Origin: Cordylochernes scorpioides
Taxonomy: Eukaryota; Arthropoda; Arachnida; Pseudoscorpiones; Chernetidae
Direction: 5' to 3'
Assembly: GCA_030710605.1 (NCBI GenBank)
Contig: CP092886.1
Coordinates: 157,411,424 to 157,475,423, forward strand
Length of the DNA stretch: 64,000 nucleotides
In this document: in pieces, positions 10,266-21,456 of the stretch
How the letters are laid out: the number at the start of each line of letters is the position of its first letter
Numbering within the stretch: position 1 is the stretch's first letter
Position numbers and translations under genes: made by a program
The notes under the pieces: generated by a model
Databases searched by the model: none
What the model saw: only the letters and a program-made list of their open reading frames with translations
What the model was told of the DNA's origin: nothing

Positions 10266-11399
10266 TGATATCCTTAGAAGTCTCTATGATGATCCAACTG
10301 CCGGCCGTTTAGGCTGGGCTAAGACCTATGATAGAATCAGGAGAAAGCATTTTTGGTAGGTCTCCTGAGGGGTGTATGAAAATATGTCACTCACTGTTGA
10401 GAGTGTCAGCATCAAAAAAATGCTACCTTGTGATCATCCAGGTTTCTTCAGCTGACACCACCTACCTCAGTTCCTTTCCAAAAAGTTGGAATTGACCTAC
10501 TGAGAAGATTTCCAATATCCCATTCTCAAAACAGATGGATAATAGTTTACATGGACTATCTAACACAATGTCATAACCTAAAAAATACCATTGGCAGAAA
10601 TGATACAGGTGGCCAAGTTCATCGTGGAGGATGTATAACTTAAGCATGGAGCACCACGATAAATAATCACTGACGGGGAAAGTTTTTTCAATCTAAAATG
10701 TTAGATAAACTGAATAGACTTGCTCCTCAGCTCAGCGATTTACCACGGCTTATCATCCCCAAACAAATGGTCTCACAAAGAGATTAGCTAAAACCTTAGC
10801 GACATGATGTCAATGTATGTGGATGTTGAGCAAAGGGAATGGGACATAATTTTTCCCTTCAAAACATTTACCTACAATATGGCTAAACAGGGCACCACTG
10901 GCCTCACTCTATTTAGCCTTATCCATGGTCGGGAAGCCAAAATAACTTTGAATACATTATTCCCTCTTTTGAGAGATTAAAATCAAAAGGAATATACAAT
11001 CGAGAGATAGAGCAGAGGAGATGCGACAACTAGCCCGGCTACACACACTGAGAGTTTGAGAAAGCGGCAACAACTCTATAATGTCAAGCATTGAGAGGTG
11101 ATCCATCAGCCAGGCGATAAAGTGTGGATATTTTCATGCATCCAGAAAATTGGGGAATCTGAAAAATAAAATATTTCAACTCATATATGGTAACATGACA
11201 CATTTTGGATGTAACATATGATGTCGAACACCTAAACAGTACTAAGCACCATCGTAAGCTCAATGAAATTGTTCACATGGTGAGGATAAAACACTACCTT
11301 GACCCAGACAAACAACAGGACCAACCGAGGATGAACCTGCGTTTGACAGCAGGGACACTGTCCTTTTGGGTAGAGAGACATTGTTTCATAATTTATTAA
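10266..11399 (+). pseudogene. gypsy-A integrase remnant
   Basis: Broken frames carry the integrase. First comes the N-terminal zinc-binding region around 'YDDPTAGRLGWAKTYDRIRR'. The core region shows 'TAYHPQTNGLTKRLAKTLA' and 'EWDIIFPFKTFTYNMAKQGT', then 'LFSLIHGREAKITL'. The C-terminal part has 'HQPGDKVWIF', a chromodomain-proximal block usual in gypsy integrases. Stops and shifts are numerous. The end near 11399 merges with AT-rich DNA; a 3' LTR is not recognisable. The phrase set is close to gypsy elements I associate with spiders, which is only a weak taxonomic hint. Confidence 0.82.
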
Positions 11400-11494
11400 T
11401 TATTATGCTAATTTGCATAATTTAAGTGTCAGATTTTGTTAGGTTTCTTTGCATAAATTGGATTGTATCGCCATTATTATATATATAAATTTGT

Positions 11495-11614
11495 TAGATA
11501 GTAAAAAAGCATATACTGGATTGAATAAAATATTGGCAAATAAATATTTTATTCAATCCAATATATGCTTTTTTACTGTCTAATGATTTATGTATGGATT
11601 GCTCTATTTTCAAA
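11495..11614 (-). repeat. hairpin repeat family, copy 1 (120 bp)
   Basis: Flanked by a perfect 12-bp target duplication, atataaatttgt (11483-11494 and 11615-11626). The inside is nearly all one hairpin: about 35-bp arms around agtaaaaaagcatatactgg and its complement, with a short loop. The high-coordinate end reads, on the minus strand, as the family terminus tttgaaaatagagcaatcc, also seen at 21181 and 59341. The short duplication and common terminus show that it moved as a unit. Confidence 0.8.
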
Positions 11615-11652
11615 ATATAAATTTGTGTATCTTTATTTTAGTACTTTTTATA

Positions 11653-12250
11653 GAGCACGATATGCATCTGGAAGTTCTATTTTTCGGTTAATGCTGTTAT
11701 GTCTGTGGGATTCTATTGACTCGAGAACTAATCGTTGGTGCTGGTTATGAATGTGTCTGTAATGTATAGTGGGGTGGTTGGTGTTAAAAATCTTGATGAG
11801 CTTAAACAATTTCCAATCATGTTGGACTCGACTTTAACTTCATTTTTGAGGTAAATATTCCAGAAGCTCCTCATTATACATATAAACATAAATAGTGTTA
11901 AATGTCTCTTCATTTTTGCTATATACCAAACACACACATACATATTAGAAGCAGCCAATTAAAGAGCAGGAATGAAAACACAAGGTAAAAAGACCAAATT
12001 CAAATTTAATGAAATAGTGTGTGATGTTTTGGTAACATTGTTGTTAACATTATCAGACAAAAGTACTTAACTATTTTCTATTCGGATTTGATCTTAATAC
12101 CTTTTGCTTCTAATCTTTAATCCAACCACCCCACTATACATTACAGACACATTCATAACCAGCACCAACGATTAGTTCTCGAGTCAATAGAATCCCACAG
12201 GCATAACAGTATTAACCGAAAAATAGAACTTCCAGATGCATATCATGCTC
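11653..12250. repeat. long inverted repeat, 129-bp arms, about 340-bp spacer
   Basis: The left arm (about 11653-11781) and right arm (about 12122-12250) are inverted copies with only a few mismatches. Both include gcatctggaagttc and a ggggtggttgg end. The spacer holds a segment (about 11980-12065) related to one arm of the foldback repeat at 29168-29316, including the shared tail 'cagacaaaag'. No coding sequence is convincing. It looks like a foldback element adjacent to or built on Penelope-type termini. Confidence 0.75.
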
Positions 12251-12540
12251 TCCTGGCCTTGCAGTAATAACCTCAACAAGATAGCTAGAAATTAATATTA
12301 CTTGGGTTTTTTTAGGTGGTTGCGTGAGTGGGTGTTTACATTGGCATATTCCCCCATAGTTTCAAACTCCAAGCATAAAAATTCCTTATTTATTTATTTA
12401 CTTAATATCTCTCTAATTATAAAATAGTCATAACTAATGCAAATCCTCATTTTCATAATTTATTCCGCTAATATGTAAATAGTTATATGTATATATTCTC
12501 CTTTTAGCCATTGTACCTGCATTATAGTGCCAAGTTTGAT

Positions 12541-12625
12541 GCTGTAATCACGCCTGTAGAAGGGTTTTTTGCCCGAAAGCTTGCTTTGATATATTTCTAT
12601 TAAAAGGAACTATTCTTCTTTTATT
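12541..12625 (+). ncRNA. degenerate hammerhead-like motif of a Penelope-type 3' end
   Basis: At about 12562-12590 the order is CTGTAGA, a GGG/CCC hairpin with a T-rich loop, GAAA, then GCTTGC. This is the layout of the hammerhead core near Penelope-like element termini (CUGANGA, stem II, GAAA, minimal stem III). The first box has T where A is required, so self-cleavage is doubtful. No Penelope coding sequence is next to it. Confidence 0.4.
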
Positions 12626-15360
12626 TAGTCTTTTCGTCTAAATATTACCAAGAAGAATATTATAGTCGTTATATAGTTAACTGTTGTTATTATATAATGT
12701 TTTAGGTTTATTAACTCTTATTGTACTTTCATCAAGAAGTTTTGAAGTCAAAAATAAAATTTATAATCATATGTTACCAAAGATTGATTATTTTTACTGC
12801 TAATATATTAATGATTTTAGTTTCATAACTACTACTATTACTACTGATACTAGTAGTGCGATCGAATCTTGTGATACATCACTTGGGACCAAGATTTTAT
12901 ATTTTTATTCTCATTGCTATTATAAATATTTTTTAGTGTAAATAATCAAAATATATTTTGGTTAAAATACAAAATATTGCATGGGCAAACATTAACTTGG
13001 AAAGATCCCGGGAAAAACTCATTCATTCATTAACAGTTGGTTGATAAATAATCAGTTGGGCTTTTACCAAATATAAAAATTGAGCTAGTTTCCACAATAT
13101 TTTAAAGTTTTTATCATAAATTTAAATCCAATGGTCTTTGTTTACAACTGGTGAGTATTGAGGTAATTATAAAAATATTATCTTTGTTTAATATCCCTAC
13201 ATTATTAAAGTGTCTTTGCATGTTTCTGCTTAAAGATAATATAAAACTGAAATCATATTTGTTAAATATCACTTTTTATATTTTTGTGTTATAAATATAA
13301 AGGGTTGTTTAGCCACTTAAGCAACAAGCCTGATTCATACTTGGGTGCATAAGATGAATTTAGACCCAACAAGCTAAACTCATAACGTGTACACAGCAAA
13401 TAAAAAGAGCCACCCCGAAAAAACAATTAGACTGATTAAAAATGATTGTATTTTATTTTGTGATCAATATCAATGCTCAATTTTTTCTGAATATAGGCCA
13501 TATATAGCATTAGTTCTTCAAAGTTTTTTTTTATTTGCTTTAATTTAATTAAGGAACAAATGATATTTTAACATTTTTATATCTACTTTTCAATGGTTAA
13601 TAAGATCCTCAGAATCTGCTAAGGTGCTTTGCTAGTAAAGTGGTTAGACAAATTCTATAGAAAAATTTCCATTTATATTTTAGTAAAATATGCTTTTTCT
13701 GAATACAGGTTTTAAATCATTTTTTAATGATTTCTATATTTTCTGAGGGGTGCCATTTTGTGTGAGCTCAAACAATGAAGAGAAATGTGTATTTTAAAAA
13801 TAAATCAAATATTATTTATTGAAATGTCTATTAATAATATTTATTAATTTGAATAATTATAAATATTTTAAAAATTGTATTTATAGAGTAAAGAGAGAGA
13901 GAGAGACCTTTTCACTTAAGCCACTAATTTAGGCACAGGACTTTAGGCTACAGTGAAAATTGGTTGGTTTTTTTACAGCTCTGTACAATTCCTTAGTTTT
14001 ATAAGTTATATAATATAATACTTCCAAAGGAAAGTGGAGGAGGTACCCAATTTTAATAATGATTACTTAGATTGAATGCTTAAATATAGGCTTTGAATAT
14101 TTGTTGCGTGTACTGAAAAGGCCAATCCATATTCTGCAATTCTGGTAAATAGTTGACTAAAATGAAAGAATAATAAATTATATAGTTCCCAAGAAATAAA
14201 ATATAATAGTTTGAATATTTATCAATATTATCATATGTGGACTGGTTGAATGCTGTGTGTGATCTTGGTTCTTTCGTTTATCCTAGAACAAAGCCAAATA
14301 GGTGAATCGGACTTTTTTTTGTTTAATTCCTTGTTTTTTTAAAAAAATAGATCGGATTTGTGAATAACCATAATCAAAAAGAGAGTGCATAAAAACACAT
14401 TTGTACAATTTACATTATTTCATCACTTACTTCTTTATTTGCCATTGTGAGGATTTTAAATTCTTCGCCTTTAGCTTTATTTATTTATTTTTAGATTGTA
14501 GCTCATATAGACGGTCAAAAATAATTTCAATTAATATTTTTCATTGAACGTTTTAATGACTATTTTAAAAAAAATTATAAATATTAGAATCATGCACACC
14601 TATCATTTTAGTATTAAGTGTATAATTGTTATTATTATTATTTCATATACAGCAGCGTTACATTGAAAAAAAAAATTTCTTACAATTTACTATTATGAAT
14701 AATGTCCTCTTACCTTTTGCTTTATTGCATAAAAATATTCTAAAACACATATTGAAATCAGATTACTTGGACATCTTTCCAAAATCATTTTTGCAATTTC
14801 AAGAATATAAATTTTGAAAAAATATAAATAATAATATAAATATACTGTTTTTTGAATTAATAAATTAATTCAATATGTATATATCATATTTTTATAATCG
14901 ATGAAAGAGAGAGATAATTAGCATATTAAATTTAATTAATAAATTTCTATTGATTTTTAGATTCTTATTAGCGAAATGATGAATATAACCGCTATTTTTT
15001 ACTCTGTTGTATATAGGTAGGGACGAGATAAACTTAAATACAGTAGATCGATTTGCCACCAATCTCCACATCTATATATATATATATATATAAATCAATG
15101 TTTTTATGTTTGTTTGTTTGTATGTCCAGCATACAAATTCGCAGTAGTTCACTAATTCAAACCAAAATTTCCATACATAGGTGAACAAAAAAAATACGGA
15201 AGACGATAGGCTATTTTAAAAATATATATAAATCAATTATTAAAACTATATATTCAAATTATTCTACTTAGCTCACGAAAGCGCCCTCTATCAAAGATTA
15301 GATTAAATTATGCTGATGCAAACAAATAGATAATGCTAATAACAAACAATTATTTAAAAA
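12626..15360. other. AT-rich non-coding stretch
   Basis: No open frame resembles a known family. The stretch has poly-A/T runs, a (ga)n tract near 13887, and a (ta)n microsatellite at about 15075-15092. The longest frames are low-complexity and near chance length for this base composition. I see no recognisable element ends. Confidence 0.6.
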
Positions 15361-15399
15361 ATCTCATCTAAATATATATCACTCGGGTAGATATGCATT

Positions 15400-16500
15400 G
15401 TTTTCTGGACTGCATTATTTTAGCCTTTACAAATGGACACGTGGAAGATGGTTGATGGCAGCACCAGCTTTCACTGCAGTGCCAGCAGCACCTTGCTTGC
15501 TTCGGCTGTGCACTGTTTGCCTTCATGCTCTCAAGAGCTGCATTTGTAGCAAGTAGGTGTGGCATCAGTGCAGTTGGCGGCTCGGTGCCCAAATACGCAC
15601 AGCAAATAAACACTGCTGCAGGGTGTGGCTCCACTCAAACATTGTCATCAGACCAGCTATGGGAAGGCGCGCGTGTTGGCCTAGGGTTTCCGCCACTAGG
15701 TCGTCCACTTCCACGAAGACTGTTGCTGCACCCTGGTTACTATTTCTTCAGCAGTGGACCACCTTAATGGAGCGTTGACCAGAGATGGTTAGGATGGCGT
15801 AGTTAGAAGAGAGATCCTCACAAATATCCCCATCTGATACTTCATTGCCTACTCTGAAAAGACAATACCTAGGTAGGATGGTAGGGTGTTCATGGCATGT
15901 TAGGTTTGAAGGGAGTGTTAAGGCCAAGATTTGGCAACCTCTTTAGTACTTGTGTGCAGTACAACTTTGCCAACCGACTTTGTTGACGCCACAACTTCTT
16001 TGGAGGCCCCGAACGTTGGGTGGATCTTCTGGATCTCCCCGAGAATATCCCGTGGGTTGGCCTTGTTTTCAATGGATCTGACCATTACGTGCGATCCAAA
16101 GTTTGGGGCCAGGTTCACAAAAGAGTACTTAACTGAGTTTCTAACGGTGGCTGATTTCATTGGCATAAAATCAATAGCAGCTGCGGAGGCAAATGACGAG
16201 GCTTGGGGTTTGTATACAGGAGACTGGGGGCGTTCTAGACTCATTCCTTTAAAGGCGTCTTCCAGGAGCATTTCTTTCTTTTGAGTCAGCGACAGGAATA
16301 TACCTCTGATGACCAACTGCTTCTTTGATGACTTATCTAGGTTGGCGTCCAACATAATGGCTTCCAGAGTTTGGCAGGCAAAATTGAACAGATTAGCACA
16401 GCTGTTGAATGTAAAATTGTGCTTGGACGATGGGAGGAAGTCTTCATTGTCTTGCCGACTCGGTTTATTATTGGATGGCTTGCAGGGTTGTGCCGCCTAC
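15400..16500 (-). pseudogene. LINE ORF1 (gag-like, zinc knuckle) remnant
   Basis: The minus strand carries a 145-codon frame (15918-16355) with a K/S-rich segment leading to 'PNFGSHVMVRSIENKANPRD'. Further broken frames contain 'AATVFVEVDDLVAETL', which resembles the nucleic-acid-binding region of I/Jockey-type ORF1 proteins. The last frame (15368-15634) has 'CCWHCSESWCCHQPSSTC', a cysteine-rich stretch in the position of the CCHC knuckles. Frameshifts separate the parts. No RT follows downstream, so it is an isolated ORF1 relic. Confidence 0.5.
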
Positions 16501-16915
16501 ATCTTGGAATCTAATTTGTGGATGTTAAAATTATTATATATCTTTAAATATTGCTAAAATTTAAAAGAGATTATAAGCCAAAGTGGTTCAAAAGGCTTGA
16601 GATACATTATGATTAAAAAAATGATTATTAATTAATTATATTTAAAAAAAGCAAAAAAATATGGCTTCTTTACTGGAAACGTGTATTTTCAAAAGCACTG
16701 GCCAGCATTTCTTTTATATATAATTTATTTTTATATAAAAATCTTTTTATACATAGTACAAAAAAATGTAAATATAAAATAGGCGTTATTCTTAATTTTC
16801 AAAATATCAACACCCTTATTTTACAAAATTTATTTTGTCCATAATATAAAGGTATATATCAATTTTTTTCTCCCCATTGAATATAAGCAAAAATATTTTT
16901 AAAACTAAATTCTGC

Positions 16916-17050
16916 TGACATTATGTGGCGCTGAGTTTGTTGTTGACACACATTAATGTGTTATAATACCTTGATGAAGGTTGGCGTTCAGCCAACTGAA
17001 ATATTGGTAAAATAATGATATTTTGATCCAATATATGCCTTTTTAATTAA
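16916..17050 (+). repeat. hairpin repeat family, copy 2 (half unit)
   Basis: Matches the right half of the repeat at 21181-21446: a conserved block starting near tatgtggcgctgagtttgtt, then ggttggcgttcagccaact, then ttttgatccaatatatgcc. It has a hammerhead-like order of TTGATGA, stem (GTTGGC/GCCAAC), GAAA, though position 3 is T rather than C. The left inverted arm is missing. Gypsy-B starts 8 bp downstream, so it may have inserted at this repeat's edge. Confidence 0.7.
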
Positions 17051-17057
17051 ATATATA

Positions 17058-17720
17058 TGTGATAATTCGTATATAGCAATATGTAACCACACCACAACCT
17101 ATGCAATGTATGGTCAAAAGATTTAAATAAAAGTTAGGCTTCGCGAAACAGGGAACAGCAATTAACAGGATTGCATCATCCAGGAAGTAAAGGTCACTGC
17201 CCAGGACCCATAAAACTAAAGTTCAAAGACCTTCTTCTTCCTGGAAGATTGCAATCATGGCGACAATGGAGGTACTAAGCCAATCACAGTTAAGCATGAC
17301 CAACTAATAGCGAATCATAAGTAGGCACATAGAATGATCTCCACCAATGAGAAGCCAAGATAGTTAATGACGATTATCTCGGACAAGAAGTTAGGGAGAA
17401 GGTAGGTGACCGGGCTAGAAGCAAGGTGTGCTCAACTTAGGCTCCAACCAAGGTAAAGTCCTCTCGATCATGTGAAAGGCAAAGGTACCTCCTCCAGTCT
17501 CATAATTCTCCCTTTCGCAAAGTCCATGTTCTATCCCATCCAGGTGTGCTCGTTATTTCCCCTGTGGAAACCCACCATTCGACCAAGGCTGCGCCATCAA
17601 TCATCAATTCAATATAATCCGACAGAGGATTCACCACAATTCACCAATCCCACAGTAAGTTGACAGGATCTTACACAGGTAAACAACAGAGAGTCGACAG
17701 CATTCAATCGAAATCCGACA
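17058..17720 (+). repeat. gypsy-B 5' LTR
   Basis: Direct repeat of 22726-23427. It begins TGTGATAATTCG and is almost identical over the central 550 bp, for example from gttaggcttcgcgaaa to ggtaaacaacag. The end is taken at CCGACA because the 3' copy ends the same way. The last 60 bp contain the variable repeat 'tccgacagagagtcgacagg', so the boundary may be off by tens of bases. The aaataaaag near 17126 is a possible polyadenylation signal. Confidence 0.78.
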
Positions 17721-17735
17721 GAGAGTCGACAGGAT

Positions 17736-18422
17736 ATGATGGAAAACAAGCCACCTCAAGACGCGACAAGGGAGAAGAGAGAGGGCACTCCTGTGCCCGA
17801 AATAGAATCGATACGCACCCTAGCGGAGATTCTCCTTCAGTTGACCGCCGCGCTGACGCAAGTGGGGGCGACCCAACACGCGGAAACGGACATTCCCCCC
17901 TTCGATGGAACCTACGCCGCCCGCCAATTCTTCCAGGCCTACGACCGGAAGATGGACGAAGCCCTCGTGACCATCCCCGAAAAGTTTCTCAGGTTGCCTA
18001 GCTACCTAACGCGCCAACCCCTGGAGCTCTTCAGGAAACTCCGAATGGCCACCCAGAACTACTTCCAGGTGAGGCAAACCCTCCTGGATCTCTACATGGA
18101 ATCCAACGAGGCGTCCTTCGCCAAGTACTTTGCCATGAAGCTTGCTGGGCAGGTAAGCCTGGAGGAGTATTACCGAGGGAAGAGAGCGCAGGGATTGCAA
18201 CTGGGTCTCCCACAGGAGGTAATCCTCGAGACGCTGACTGAGGGATTGCCGCTCTCCAACCAGCGCCTGGTCCGTGTGGTACCTCCTGAGAGCCTGGGAG
18301 AGTGGTTCCAACTGGTGCAACAGATCCATGTACCCAATGCACCAACTTCGCGTCACCACGAGGAACAACCGCCCAACATGTCAGGCCCATACACCAGCAC
18401 ACCAAGAAGAACAGGTGTGTGA
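17736..18422 (+). CDS. gypsy-B Gag polyprotein (matrix/capsid part)
   Basis: A 228-codon frame coding the structural protein of gypsy-B. After an acidic lead, the 'DIPPFDGTYAARQFFQAYD' segment fits the start of a gypsy capsid. Helical stretches with 'SFAKYFAMKLAGQVSLEEYYRGKRAQGLQLGL' and 'ILETLTEGLPLSNQRLV' follow. The frame ends at 18422, just before a zinc-knuckle stretch in another phase. The codons are GC-richer than the surrounding DNA. An ATG 3 bp downstream of the first could be the real start. No stops interrupt it, so it may still be translated, but the pol that should follow is broken. Confidence 0.75.
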   Translation: MMENKPPQDATREKREGTPVPEIESIRTLAEILLQLTAALTQVGATQHAETDIPPFDGTYAARQFFQAYDRKMDEALVTIPEKFLRLPSYLTRQPLELFRKLRMATQNYFQVRQTLLDLYMESNEASFAKYFAMKLAGQVSLEEYYRGKRAQGLQLGLPQEVILETLTEGLPLSNQRLVRVVPPESLGEWFQLVQQIHVPNAPTSRHHEEQPPNMSGPYTSTPRRTGV

Positions 18423-19220
18423 ACTGCACCTGCACCGCCATCAAACTGCAAATTCTGCGGCGCTCATCATTGGCTCCACACGCGAGCGCATGGGCAGTGC
18501 AACCAGCCCAACATCCACAACATGCCCAACAACCACCACTGCCCAAGCCGCCCAAGATGCCCCAGCCTTTCGCCAACCAGGTAGGAAGGCACCACCCACT
18601 TTTCGTCAGCCAGCTGACGATCAGGCTGTCCATCACCCATGAACTCTCAGCACCTTTCCTAATTGACACTGGCGCAAGTGCCCCATAAACTCTATAAAAA
18701 GTTAAAAAATAACCTCCCTCAACTAAAACTTAAAAAACAACCCATAGACCTACAGGCCATAAACGGTCCTGTACCAACCTTAGGTCAAATAACCCTCCCC
18801 CTGACAATAGGTAAAATAACCAAAAACGAGAATTTCCATGTGGTGGAAGCACCTCTACCATTTGGAATTCTCGGTATTAATACCCTCCGCAACTTTAAGA
18901 TTACAATAGATTTTAACCAAGGCACTATGTTCCAACTCGCCGCCCCATTGCACCCTACCACCTACCATTTTGCTCATATACCAAATGAATGCGCCTATTG
19001 GGAATGCCAAGCGGAGTCACAAAGGGCTCACATGGCACACAGGCCGTCCGCACATGGCAACCAATGCGCGCATCCATTGGTAAAAAACCATTTGCCACCA
19101 TGCCAATCTAGATCACGTCACGCGCACGTACACAACTTTTTCACTAGGGCAAATTGCTCTTATTATACGCCCTCTATGCACAAGGCCACTATGGCCCAAA
19201 CTCACCACAAAAATGCCTAA
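18423..19220 (+). pseudogene. gypsy-B zinc knuckle and protease (frameshifted)
   Basis: Downstream of gag, one frame has a zinc-knuckle-like 'CKFCGAHHWLHTRAHGQC' (about 18448-18501). The protease active site 'PFLIDTGASAP' (D-T-G) lies at about 18654-18686. The rest of the protease reads in another frame (18663-19220), with 'ILGINTLRNFKITIDF' near the expected flap and core end. The break near 18680 separates the active site from the remainder. After about residue 110 of the second frame, the sequence no longer resembles protease. Confidence 0.7.
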
Positions 19221-19399
19221 ACAGTGTCCATCCAACAGGACAACCCTCACATTAGGTACACACGTGACCACACATCATCACACCACCGTCACACGCGTAA
19301 ACATCACAACAAGCGCGACACTCGCACAAAAAAGCAACAGAAACACCGCTCAGTCACATGTACCATTACTGCCGGTACCACCACACCATTCACACGAGA

Positions 19400-20398
19400 T
19401 ATAGAAACCATTCACGCCATTCAATTACTACACAATCGCAAAACATTGCGATCCTTCTTAGGCGCTGTGAACGTTTATAAAAAGTTCATCCCAGATTACG
19501 CCCACTTGCGGACGCCACTTAACAACCTTCTCAAAAAGGATGTCACGTGTGGGTCTGGGATGACAAATGTCAGAAAGCGTTCACTAGCCTGAAGGAAAGG
19601 CTCACTACACACCCCATTTTACACCTTTACCAGGAAGGTCTGCTGTGCCAGGTGTAGTGTAACGCTTCAACACTAGGCATAGCAGGCGTCCTCAAACAGG
19701 TCCACCCTGATGGGAAAACCTACCCAGTCCAATACTTTAGCCACCCCCTATGTTCACACGAACAGAATTATTCCATCTCTGAATTAGAATGCCTAGCAAT
19801 CATTGAGAGTGTGGATAAATTGCGCGTCTATTTGATAGACAGAAAATTTACCATATTTTCTGACCATCACGCATTGCAATGGCTGAAGACGATCAAAAAC
19901 CCATCAGGCAAATTATTCCGATGGAGATTATGGCTGTCGAACTACGAATATCAGGTTCGTTACATAAAAGGAGCACAACAATATGAAGCGGATCTCCTAT
20001 TTCGTAACCCGTTTTGTGGCTTCTTAGACGCCCCCCTCATTAAGAGCCATCAGCCTTCCCCATCTGGAGATTCTAAACTGACCATTGATCACAATGGACT
20101 TCATACCATTTCCCACAAAGGTGTAACCAAAATAATAATCCCAAAAACACTCATCAACAAACTACTTCAATCAGTACACACAAAATTAAACCACCCAGGG
20201 ATCTCAGAGATGACGAGACTTATCTCCGCTCAATATTATTGGCAGGACATGTCACAAGACATTGCACAAAAAGTCAAAACCTGTCCAACCTGGAAATTGA
20301 CAAAGCGTATCGATAGATCCAACCAACATCTCCAAAGAGACATCGATACAGTCCACGTAAACAAACTAAACCCATACACAAAAACATCCAATACATAA
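19400..20398 (+). pseudogene. gypsy-B RT connection, RNase H and integrase N-terminus
   Basis: The RT palm with its YxDD box is missing. What remains starts at the connection block 'LRSFLGAVNVYKKFIPDYAHL' (about 19449-19511). RNase H follows, with 'STLGIAGVLKQVHPDGKTYPV', 'YSISELECLAIIE' and 'FTIFSDHHALQWLKTIKN', so most catalytic acids are present. Integrase begins with 'HTKLNHPGISEMTRLISAQY' and a cysteine pair reduced to 'KTCPTWKL', so one zinc ligand is lost. The frame then jumps to 'DTVHVNKLNPY', a C-terminal integrase phrase, skipping the whole catalytic core. Deletions at both ends of pol make it a non-autonomous copy. Confidence 0.8.
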
Positions 20399-20711
20399 CA
20401 CCACTCATAGCAAAAACACACCATCTACGACATAGGAACGATTACACGTTTCCATTCAAACATCTTACACCCAACATTTTTCCAAAAGAGCCACGGACAA
20501 TCAAACCGATGAACAGTAACCTTTCATACATTTAGATCCCACCATTTTCACCAAATCCCGATTTATATCCTTCAACCATAACAAAACACACGACATCGCC
20601 CATCCACAGACAGATTCAATCACAACTAATCCTCCACCAAGTCCGCCTCAACAAATCGAAGTGCAACACAATCCACAAAGAAATCCACTCATGGAGAAAA
20701 TATTGTAAAAC

Positions 20712-21023
20712 ATGTGCAGATTCCCCATATTCCACTTAATACTTTTTATCTGTCTTCTGACTATGCCATACTCCCTCGCCCCATTTACCATAGTAATCTA
20801 CCTTGGACTATATGCCCAACAGCCCCAAAGACTTTATCAATTACAGGAAGCCATCTTCCATATAGGTAGTGCCTTCCATACATTTCTAACTCTCGTCCTG
20901 GACACCCTGGAAGAAAACTTACAGCGGACATTTAGATCGCCCCAGATCAATCACGGGAGGGATAGTTGGAACCGAATTAGAAAGTTCCCCGCATGGGCCC
21001 CCCTCGCTTCCGGTCAGAGATGA
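20712..21023 (+). CDS. short ORF downstream of pol in gypsy-B, unrecognised
   Basis: A 103-codon frame with a hydrophobic N-terminus ('FHLILFICLLTMPYSLAPF') that could be a signal peptide or membrane anchor. A hydrophilic part with 'LYQLQEAIFHIGSAFHTFL' follows. Its position after integrase and before the 3' LTR is where some gypsy elements keep an envelope-like gene, so an eroded env-like fragment is possible. No envelope hallmark such as a furin site or fusion peptide is visible. It could also be a chance frame. Confidence 0.3.
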   Translation: MCRFPIFHLILFICLLTMPYSLAPFTIVIYLGLYAQQPQRLYQLQEAIFHIGSAFHTFLTLVLDTLEENLQRTFRSPQINHGRDSWNRIRKFPAWAPLASGQR

Positions 21024-21180
21024 CGCCCGTCGATTGAGGTCACCTCTTGGCCTCCCGACTTACAAAACGTTCGCCATCTTGGCTGTCACCGAATGTTGTC
21101 CATAGCATCCCCACAGCTTGGAAATCCCAAGTTCCACAATGAGTTCACATCCCGATTCTTACAAAAACATATTTAATTAT

Positions 21181-21446
21181 TTTGAAAATAGAGCAATCCA
21201 TAGATAAATCTTTAATTAAAAAGGCATATATTGGATCAAAATATAATTTTTTTACTAATATATTTCAGTTGGCTGAACGCCAACCTTTATCGAGGTGCTA
21301 TAATGCTGTTGACGTTATGTGGCGCTGAGTTTGTTGTCGACACACTTTAAAATGTTATAACACCTTAATAAAGGTTGGCGTTCAGCCAACTGAAATATTG
21401 GTAAAATAAATGATATTTTGATCCAATATATGCCTTTTAATTAATT
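21181..21446 (+). repeat. hairpin repeat family, copy 3 (266 bp, best copy)
   Basis: Flanked by the 10-bp duplication atttaattat (21171-21180 and 21447-21456). It is a large inverted repeat. The left arm runs from tttaattaaaaaggcatat through cagttggctgaacgccaacc. The right arm has ggttggcgttcagccaact and ends tccaatatatgcc. A loop of about 50 bp contains tatgtggcgctgagtttgttg. Each arm shows a degenerate hammerhead-like core next to the GTTGGC/GCCAAC stem. It inserted in the 3' part of gypsy-B, so it is younger than gypsy-B's arrival. Confidence 0.85.
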
Positions 21447-21456
21447 ATTTAATTAT

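Noticed and set aside
17660-18669. Several overlapping frames on both strands around gypsy-B gag
   Set aside because: Shadows of the GC-richer gag frame at 17736-18422.
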